DNA of 64,000 bases from Isoetes taiwanensis (Eukaryota > Streptophyta > Lycopodiopsida > Isoetales > Isoetaceae). The stretch covers positions 587,719-651,718 of the forward strand of contig JAJEKV010000108.1 of the NCBI GenBank assembly GCA_021234155.1, in the 5' to 3' direction. Position numbers and translations under genes: made by a program. The notes beneath the pieces were generated by a model. It made no database searches and was not told where the DNA came from. It saw only the letters and a list, made by a program, of their open reading frames with translations. This document shows positions 56,600-64,000 of this stretch, piece after piece. Position 1 is the first letter of the stretch; each line of letters opens with the position of its first letter.

Positions 56600-59190
56600 C
56601 CGAGGCCGAAAGAGGAGGTACACTACCCTGGACTGTGCGGAATGAATTCCCGACCAGCGATTGAGTTACCGCGACCCAATGTCTTCTACATTCTTTAGAA
56701 CCTAGCTGCGGCCTTCTCGACTGCGTGAGTCGAATGTGATTTCTCGCCAATGGCTCTTTGTCGCGGTCGCGGTGCCTCCACCCGGGCCTCAGCCACTCCC
56801 TTCCGGAACCATGCTCATCAATATTGCGAGAAAGAGGGACCGGGTTCGACTGGTGGAGGCCTCTACACCACCGAGGGTGTGTTGGCCGCTTTCTCACTCG
56901 GTGAGCCCATGTCCGGTGCCTAGCAGCATTCGGAGCTGGTACCGCAGACAGCCTCAACCACTCCTCTCTAGTTCCTCCCTCGATGTCATGGTAAGGAAGT
57001 GGCCTTTGACCCACCGGCAGCCAACTCTTAGCAACCCACCCTCCCTGCAGGTGGAGCAGAAGTACCACCCACCAAAGACCCGCCCTTCTAAACCACTGAT
57101 GTAATATCAAGGGATGGGCTCTGACAAGTGGAGGCCTCATGACTAACCACAGAAAGTTGTTGGCCGCCGCACTCGTGAGTCGAGAAAAACGCAGGCTCAG
57201 TGTATTTAGAGCACCAAGCAGTAATGATAAACACTCTCCTTCTATCTCTCCCTGGACTACTGCGGTAAGGGTTTTTACCGCTCAAGCAGCCAACTCTAGC
57301 AACCCAATTTCTCCTGTGGTCGCACGCATGCATTCCGGTGCTTGTATGCATTCTACCGGCTCGTGAGAGTCGAGATGCCTTACTAACAGAGCACTCATGT
57401 GTGCCGAGGTTGGATGGTTAAGGCATTCTCGACTTGCCGAGAATGTTAAACTTCTGTCTACATTCTCATTCGCCAAATTCGAGAATCCCTTAGCCCGATA
57501 ATTCTCACATTAATGCAGTAGCGGTGGCCTCGACCCGGTCGAGTCACTCTCGCCGAACCATCTTCGCTTCTAATATAGTGCGAAGGGGAGGGCTTCGAGG
57601 GTGAGGCCTCTACAACCTCACAGGGAAACCACAGAGAAGCCAAAGGCTTGCATTCTTTACAATCTTGCACTTTCTATTCTCCTGTTTTTAGTCCAAATTA
57701 CTCTAGCACATGCGAGCCACTCTCCTTGAACCATCTTCCCCGAATATTGCGGAGGAGTGGTTCTATTGCAGGAGGCCCTCAAGGCTAACTTCAAGAGGAT
57801 GCATTTGTCCCGCATCTCACGGGCCTTAGTCCTAGCCTGATCTATGTACAACATTCCAAGTAAACAGTCCATGGAAAAACAGACCTAAAACGGAACTGTT
57901 CTTTTACCCCCGATCCAATGTTTTCTTGCTTAAAGCATCCTATCAACCTAGAGTAAATCATCTCGGCCGAGAAATGCCGGACAAGGAAACTGAATCGTTG
58001 AAGCTGTCGGCCGGTTCCATTATTTAAACACATCACCGCATGTTCTGCAAGCGAAAATAACATAGGCATCTCTCAAACTCACCCTTCACGCGGAATTTTG
58101 GCCATCCACGTGGATCCCGCGGCCTCACCCAGTCTTTGCTTTTCCACGGGTCTCTTCAAGAGTGTATTCGGTGATCTATTGCACTGATTACGCTGCGATT
58201 CTCGCTATCCCCTTTCCATGGCGCCCTTGATGTAGAGTTCGGTGTCGGCGTCTTCCTCTCCCTTCCACTTAGCTCAGGTTTCATCCCGATCAATTCAACT
58301 GTTTGCAATAGGGCCGGTCGGGAAAAACACACACATATGCAAAGCGGCCATAGCGCCTTTACTGCAGCCGGCGCTATCCTAAGTCGCCACGGCCGATGAT
58401 CCCCTCAGACCTCGAAGTTCCCCTGGCAATGCCGCGAGGGAAGATAAACTACGCCCACTCACTTAGTCCCCGATGTGATTCAATTTGAATTAATATAGTG
58501 TTTGGGCGGGTTAAAGTCGAGTCTTCGCAATGCACCCTTTTTTCATAAATGATTGATGTCCTTAACTTCAAATTAAAGAACACGCCCGATCTTTTTACAT
58601 GCAGTCCTAAACTCACAACCCGGAGGAAACTTAATTCTGAGTCGTCCGCCGATGAGAGGGCATATAAATGACTTCGGCCCAAGAAGCGAGGGAGGATGCT
58701 TACGGCAGTTAGCAGAAGAAGAAGACAAACACCCCGTGAGCTCTGAGGTTTTTCTTTTTGTCGAATACCTTAACCCGATCCATCCGTTCTTCTTTTTAGA
58801 TTCACCTCTCGGACTCACCGCGTGATCGGCGAACTCCATTCTTTGTCATCAGAGGGACCTGAGATGCATGGCTGTGTGATTCTTGGTGGTATGTGGTAGG
58901 TATCACGACAAATTAGGAAGGGAGAAAGATACTGCCAATTCAAAGGGACAAGAAGAGCTCAGGAGACAAAAGAAAATCGGTGTTATTAGCTCCAGATCTC
59001 CAGGTTCAAGCATTTATTGCCATGGTCGGGGACCGCCGAAAAGAGTAAGTTCTATCGCACCAAAAATTGGCGGTTTCAAATTATTCTCACTCTTCCATGG
59101 CAAGGGCTAAGGGCCTTAAAAAGGCCTGGCGCCTTTAAATTTCGAGAACCTTGGGTGGAAGGATGCGGAAGGGATGAAGGAGGCCGAACC
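56600..59190. other. Unassigned, GC-richer region
   Basis: Many overlapping frames of 60-197 codons are open on both strands because of the base composition; none shows a known motif. Apart from the hairpins I see no feature I can support. Confidence 0.3.
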
Positions 59191-59204
59191 TAACATCGGG
59201 GGAG

Positions 59205-59755
59205 CTTGGTATGGAGATTTCGAGTCGGGGAAAAGCTGTCCAAATCGGGGAGTTTCACATCATCTTTGAAGACTCTACAACACTCTGCGGTGGGGGAATG
59301 TTGTGGTTCATACACAAAAAGTCCACCAAAAACAAAGATGGGGATGATGACACCACCCTTTTTGAGGAGTCAGATGACGAAGGAGACGAAGATATGGTCG
59401 ACTCCCCAAACCTCGATCCAGATGATCAGTCGGGGATTTCTCTCGAGAGGAGGGGCAAAAATGGATGCGTCTGCCTCGGTATTATCCGTTAGGAATATCA
59501 CACAAACGCTTCTTTGACATTAGAGCGGTGAAAAGGTTTACCCAGGAGATCGCCTTGTTCAACCATTGGGAATTTAATCGGCCATTACATCTTTGGAGAT
59601 TATGTTTGATGGTCGCGACATCCCCGTGCGGGTCCAAATGCCCGGATGTCGCCTGTACTTAAAGAATCGGCAATGTGGAGTTGTTAATTTGAAGTCCGAG
59701 GAAGATCTGAAGGGAAAAGACGTCCCGGTTGGTTGTAAGCCGACGATTCGTGCTT
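59205..59755 (+). pseudogene. Coding-like tract, unidentified, acidic region
   Basis: The + frame from 59211 gives AVQIGEFHIIFEDSTTLCGG, then a strongly acidic run (DDTTLFEESDDEGDEDMVDS). Other frames continue with RFTQEIALFNHWEFNRP and then VRVQMPGCRLYLKNRQCGVV followed by LKSEEDLKGKDVPVG. Frame switches mean it is broken. The text looks like real protein, perhaps a retroelement gag-like or capsid-type protein or a domesticated relative, but I do not recognise it. Confidence 0.35.
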
Positions 59756-59938
59756 AAGGCGGCTCAAGTATTGTGGAGAGAGAAGGAGGTGCCGCAGGAT
59801 CAATATGCGATATGCTAGCGAGAGTCAAAAAAAGAGTTCTTTTCGTGAGCGCCAAGAACTAACTCCGCGCATTGGCCACCGAACACAACAGCGGCCCAGT
59901 CAGCCGGCTATGCGTGGGTAAATAACTCTGCAGAATCT

Positions 59939-60340
59939 TTCCATTCTGACTTCGCTGAGTCGAAAGCCCCCATCTAACATTTTGCCGATTATCATTTGGG
60001 TTTCTCATTCGCTGATCGAAAGTCTTGAATAAATACGTAAAATCAAAAGGATGTGGATTTCACCATTTCATGGTCGAAAACCCTAGCCGCGAAAGAAAAT
60101 TAGACATTGAATGGGACTTTCGACTGAAGTCGGTGAAAGCCCGCCATCCTAACATTTGCCGAGATTATCGGGGTTTCATTCCTTGAGTCAGCCTAAGCGA
60201 GGGTAATGCGCAAAATCAAAGGATCTGAGCTTTCTCGCTTCGGAATGGAGAAAACCTGAAGAAGTAAAAGTAAATTAGATATTCAAGGGACTTTCTCATT
60301 TCATGTCCCGAGAAAACGAGACATTTACATTTATTCTGGG
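59939..60340. repeat. 174-bp tandem repeat, about 2.3 copies, with internal hairpins
   Basis: CATCTAACATTTTGCCGATT-like text and the following blocks recur with a 174-bp period (starts at 59939, 60113 and 60287; GGGACTTTC marks the last two). Each unit opens with a TTTCGACT/AGTCGAAAG-like inverted repeat. Base changes differ between copies while the arms still largely pair. Confidence 0.7.
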
Positions 60341-60989
60341 TGTTTGTAGATACTTTCATGCTCGACATTGGTACATTGTTCAATCACATTATATCACGAC
60401 CGAGATCATACCACGCTAAACCTTGATGGAAAGCATTGTTTGTCCTCAGCTCCTAAAAAACAGGCTCCCTCGGATAAGTGGAAGACCTTGAGAAACTATG
60501 ACCAGTGTTCTGGAGAGACGAGGGAAGATAGCCGAGGGAGAGGGGAAGAAGAGGAGAAAGAAGAGAAACACCAAGGAAAGCTGGGGAGTCTCTCGCATGA
60601 CCTCATTCATTCTTAGCAAAGGTGGCCATGGGGAGAAATGGACTGAAATATGGCTCAATGGACAAGAGCAAAGTCAAGGGCGGCAATGGAGAATTTCCAA
60701 AGCGTGCCCCACCCCAAGTTGTTTGACAAGCAAGTTCATGAAGAGGATCTGTGGCCTCCTCAGGACAAAGAAACGCTTGACCTACAAAGCAAAAATCTTG
60801 GGGAACAATCCCGGCCGAGAAGACCAGGAGTTCTAAATTGCAGGGCATAAAGGATTATGCCACGATCCTAAAAGTTTAATCGCGTTAGGAAGAAGGCATC
60901 GGAAGTTACACAGCGTTGCATCTAATGAATACCATGAATTTGATTATTACAAGGAAAAGGCTGCCTTGATGAGGGAAGACGCCCAAGGA

Positions 60990-61830
60990 ATTGGAACCGC
61001 TCTGTGTCAACCTACATCAACACCAAGCTGAAGCTGCATCGTCAAAAACCTTCCTTTCCCTCGAACGTCTTATGTGGTACTCGGAAAGGAAGTTGATTCG
61101 GGTGGTCCCATTTAAGGCGGGACGCATAGCTCCCCATTTTACGGTTACTTTGGGACACAAGGGGATTTGGTGGTCTCGAATTTTGACTGGACCCGTGGCA
61201 CTATTTGCCATCAATATGATCGAAGACCCACCCTTTTATGACAAAGCTGACATAGAGTGTTGGTACAAGGCGTGTGCGACATGACCGAATTGGATACTTC
61301 CGGTTTCTTTGTCTTTTTGCATCTTGCAATCAAACAAACAATGCCTCCCCAATGGGCGGTGATATTAACTTCACCAACAAGATCATGCACCATATCACGA
61401 ACTTGATCATGAGTGGGAACTTGGCTTGGTCGAAGGCACCAAGCTTCACAACATGGTTTTGGTTTTGATTCAAGATCGTGGCCACGACCGATAAGTGGGT
61501 CTAGCTTGGCATCATTATCTCGCCAAGTTCATGATCTCAAAAGAGCGATGGAACCACGAAGGGGGGCAGGTTTATGGAGGATGTTCCATCATGGACAAGG
61601 TCAGGGATGGTGCGACCGGTCCTATATAGAATTCCTATCCGGCCAGAGTTATCGGCACTTCCATAAACCGACAGGTCGGGAAGATCAAATTCATCGCAGT
61701 GGTACATGAATGGCTGTTTCTCTCGTGGGCTATTTGGAATGAAACCTATAGTGGTTGGAAATACAAGGACATGGTTGAAACCATTCGGTATATACTTGGA
61801 TGCGCCTATGAGCATTTCAAGGGGAAGACA
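60990..61830 (+). pseudogene. Coding-like tract, unidentified
   Basis: A 97-codon frame from 60991 includes FLSLERLMWYSERKLIRVVP and KGIWWSRILTGPVALFAINM. Other + frames continue with HHYLAKFMISKERWNHEGGQ and then FIAVVHEWLFLSWAIWNETY and YKDMVETIRYILGCAYEHFK near 61690-61830. Stops and frame changes separate them. The wording is that of a conserved protein I cannot name. It lies upstream of the FCP1-like copy on the same strand, and the two may come from one element or gene. Confidence 0.4.
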
Positions 61831-61959
61831 AATGGAAGCCCGTAAAGGCGACACGAGGACGACGGAGACAAAACCCCGACGAGACGAGGATGTCGAAGGA
61901 TTGGACAGCATTGCCGCCGAAAAACATTATTGAAAACCTGAGATTGAGGTGAGTTCGTT

Positions 61960-61995
61960 TCTAACGGTGTTTCTCGACTCGCCCGGTCGAAAACC
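61960..61995. repeat. Imperfect TTTCTCGACT-type hairpin
   Basis: GTTTCTCGACT and GGTCGAAAAC pair imperfectly around CGCCC. It is a weak member of the hairpin family. Confidence 0.5.
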
Positions 61996-62275
61996 CGTTT
62001 TCCTTTCAATACCTTTTCTTGTCATTCTCGCATCAAGGTCGGTGAATAACTCGTTCCTTTCACGGTTGTCATCATTTCTGTGGAATTCGAAACAACGAAA
62101 CCGATCATTGTCAATGGATTCCAACCCGCTTCCACGCCGCGAGGAGAAATTTTAAATGAAAATCCGGAGCAAAGACCGCTCCAGCCAAGAAAGAACCTGA
62201 AAAGTTAATGATCCGCATTTGGATCCCACGAACAGGAAATATGGTGGGAGCCAAACTCAACCTGGATCCAATTGG

Positions 62276-62960
62276 TCCCACCAAGCTTGTAATATTTGAC
62301 GTCAATGGAGTTAGCTGCAGTATACCACGAAAGACGCCCCCGAGATTAACACCCTCGCGGATCCCAGAAAGAGAGCATAAAATAGTGTATCCGAGGCCTG
62401 TGAGCTAAGGGAAATTATTGATGGTGCCCTGCACGGATCTGGCGGCCATATGGTCTTGTATGGCAAAAGAAAATATTATCGTGTTCTTGGTGTTCTCGCA
62501 TTTCAGTTTTGAAGTTCAGGTTCGCGTTTGGAAACGAAGTGGGCGAAATGTGAAGAACCCCTCGATCCGACCATCACAAAGGGAAGTCGGTAATGGTGAA
62601 AAGTTGGGACAAGCATTATGAGCAATTCGGGACTTAAGTAAACACAACACGATCATAGACGATTCACTTCATAAGTGCTATCATAACGCCAAAAAATACA
62701 ATCATTAAGGGGCCATATCGACCAAGAATATGAGAGACCGATAGGTGGTTGTCCTTCGGATACATCTGTCTTAGCGGAATCCCTTTGCCATTCTTACTAT
62801 ATGCTTACGAACTATCCTCAGGACCCCGAACCGCAGAGCGTCCGATCGAGAGTCAAGACCTGGCCATAGCTATGGGTGCAAATACTTTGCTAACAAGAGG
62901 CGACCCCATAGTCAAATTGTTCAAATCAGGTGAATATTGTAATCGAACTTGAACACATGT
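62276..62960 (+). pseudogene. Second decayed FCP1/NIF-type phosphatase-like copy
   Basis: The + strand reads KLVIFDVNGVSCSIPRK, then REHKIVYPRPV, then a frame-shifted WSCMAKENIIV. Later come IIDDSLHKCYHNAKK and a C-terminal block ELSSGPRTAERPIESQDLAI. The order FDxNG, YxRPG, WSxxxxxN, DDS matches FCP1-like HAD phosphatases and the copy at 6149, though the two are too diverged to be a recent duplication. Again the first motif is DxN rather than DxD. Stops at about 62406 and later, plus frameshifts, mark it as dead. Confidence 0.6.
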
Positions 62961-63002
62961 ATTGGACCATTTTGTAATGAATATACTTGTATATTTAGTT
63001 GA

Positions 63003-63033
63003 TGCCTTTCTCGACTCACGAGTCGAAAGGCAT
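63003..63033. repeat. Hairpin ATGCCTT-TC-TCGACT / AGTCGA-AAGGCAT
   Basis: Thirteen base pairs with a 2-nt bulge and a CACG loop, one of the longest members of the TTCTCGAC hairpin family. A related, weaker copy follows about 100 bp downstream (CTCACCGCGAGGCGAAAGGCATG). Confidence 0.75.
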
Positions 63034-63049
63034 GCTTTGTCGTGTTGAT

Positions 63050-64000
63050 GAAATGCTTGCACAATCTATTATGATAATGCTTGTACATTGGGTTTCACAG
63101 GACTCTCACCGCGAGGCGAAAGGCATGCTAGTTGTCTCTGCTGACAAAAGCATTTGTATGCTTCCGGTGTGTGATTGGATGCAACCATATTCTACTGAGG
63201 AATGGTTGTACTGACTTTTATGGGCCTTTATAATTCTTCGACCCTCACGAAACATTTACCACCGACGTCATTGGATGGAATTTGTACGGAATGAATGTTC
63301 CGCTAAATTTGATTTCAACGTTCTTTTTGACTAATGACACCGTAATTAATCATACTCTCCTTTGCCTGTGGTTCGAGCCCAGTAATGATCGACACCGGCC
63401 GCGGATCCCGCCAAAGCATCACGGAGACCGCCCAGCGAAGCGGCACTGGATCCCCGCTCAAGGCGGAAGAAATACCGTTAAGCATCAATGCATCCCGGTC
63501 AATGCTACCTCTTGCCTACCTTTGGGGACAAGGTTGCTTTCCTAACTCGCAGGTTGCTCGCTACACCTCGAACAAAAACGTGCCAAAACAAAGAAAGTCC
63601 GGGAAGCTCAAGGCATATTGCGCATTGCATAACATCCACCTGAGGTTGGGAAGGAGCATATTCACGAAAGGCTGCGGGAGGCGAGTGGAAGTCGGGTGGA
63701 CGTGTCTGGGCCTATGAGTCCAGGAGGCACTCACGTGAGGTATCTCCACACTCTTCAAGTTGCCCCTGGGTTTACAGACGGCATGAAGAAGCTTCACAAG
63801 CTAATCCCCAGGTGGACCACCCAACAAGATGATGTGACTGGTAGTGACAAAAAGCAAGACGCCATGGTCTCTGCGTCCGATGTAAAATACATTGCATCTG
63901 TTCAATTTATTAATAAAATTCTTTTTTTCAACTTACATCTTTGGTTTCAAACTTTAATGAATTTCCTTTAGTAAATACGTAACTGAACGAAGTATAACAA
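63050..64000. other. Unassigned; weak copia RNase H-like trace near 63835-63905
   Basis: Frames at 63282-63717 are open but not recognised. Near 63835 the + frame reads TGSDKKQDAMVSASDVKYIA, which recalls the copia RNase H phrase SKKQ..V..S..EAEYIA, but it is too short to call. Confidence 0.25.

Noticed and set aside
56547-57140. A 197-codon - strand gene
   Set aside because: Frames on both strands are open here from GC-rich composition, the text shows no motif, and hairpin repeats interrupt it.
63835-63905. Copia RNase H
   Set aside because: Only one short phrase resembles the motif and no neighbouring copia domain could be read.

Overview
This is nuclear DNA from a land plant with a large, repeat-filled genome. 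One complete gene is visible in 64 kb: a four-exon PIP1-type aquaporin on the + strand. The rest is mostly decayed transposable elements, broken gene copies and tandem repeats. I favour a homosporous fern: there are broken pentatricopeptide (PPR) copies on both strands with fern-like wording, a second LINE class not of the usual angiosperm L1 wording, and a transposon-type protein I associate with mosses, lycophytes and ferns. A gymnosperm is the main alternative. Nothing prokaryotic, no CRISPR array and no rRNA operon was seen.

Layout. 0-1.1 kb: broken PPR gene (+). 1.2-1.7 kb: near-perfect 115-bp inverted repeat around a 213-bp spacer. 1.9-5.5 kb: decayed multi-exon coiled-coil gene (-) with an exact 24-codon duplication and a tRNA-derived SINE inside it. 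5.6-6.6 kb: decayed FCP1/NIF-type phosphatase copy (+). 6.7-15.7 kb: mostly unassigned, with small tandem duplications, a possible three-exon gene (-) at 11.1-11.8 kb and a purine-rich tract. 15.7-26.2 kb: a block bounded by two outward-facing Helitron 3' ends, holding a 1.7-kb pyrimidine tract, a 3.9-kb L1-like LINE with target-site duplication (+) and copia-like remains. 26.3-29.7 kb: hairpin cluster, 156-bp tandem repeat and a probable last exon of an unknown gene. 29.9-31.3 kb: two truncated L1-like LINE 3' ends (+). 31.3-44 kb: four copies of a second LINE family (LINE-B), all on the - strand, plus a SINE, a 20-bp minisatellite and a satellite whose spacing makes arrays of heat-shock-element-like sites. 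46.6-48.2 kb: the PIP1 gene. 49-52.4 kb: unassigned. 52.4-55.3 kb: decayed transposon ORF (-). 55.6-64 kb: GC-richer, hairpin-rich sequence with unidentified coding-like pieces and a second FCP1-like pseudogene (+).

No pathway or operon links these genes. The biological interest lies in the aquaporin and in the non-coding architecture: repeated small hairpins with compensatory base changes, hairpin-tailed LINE ends, the long inverted repeat and the phased satellite.
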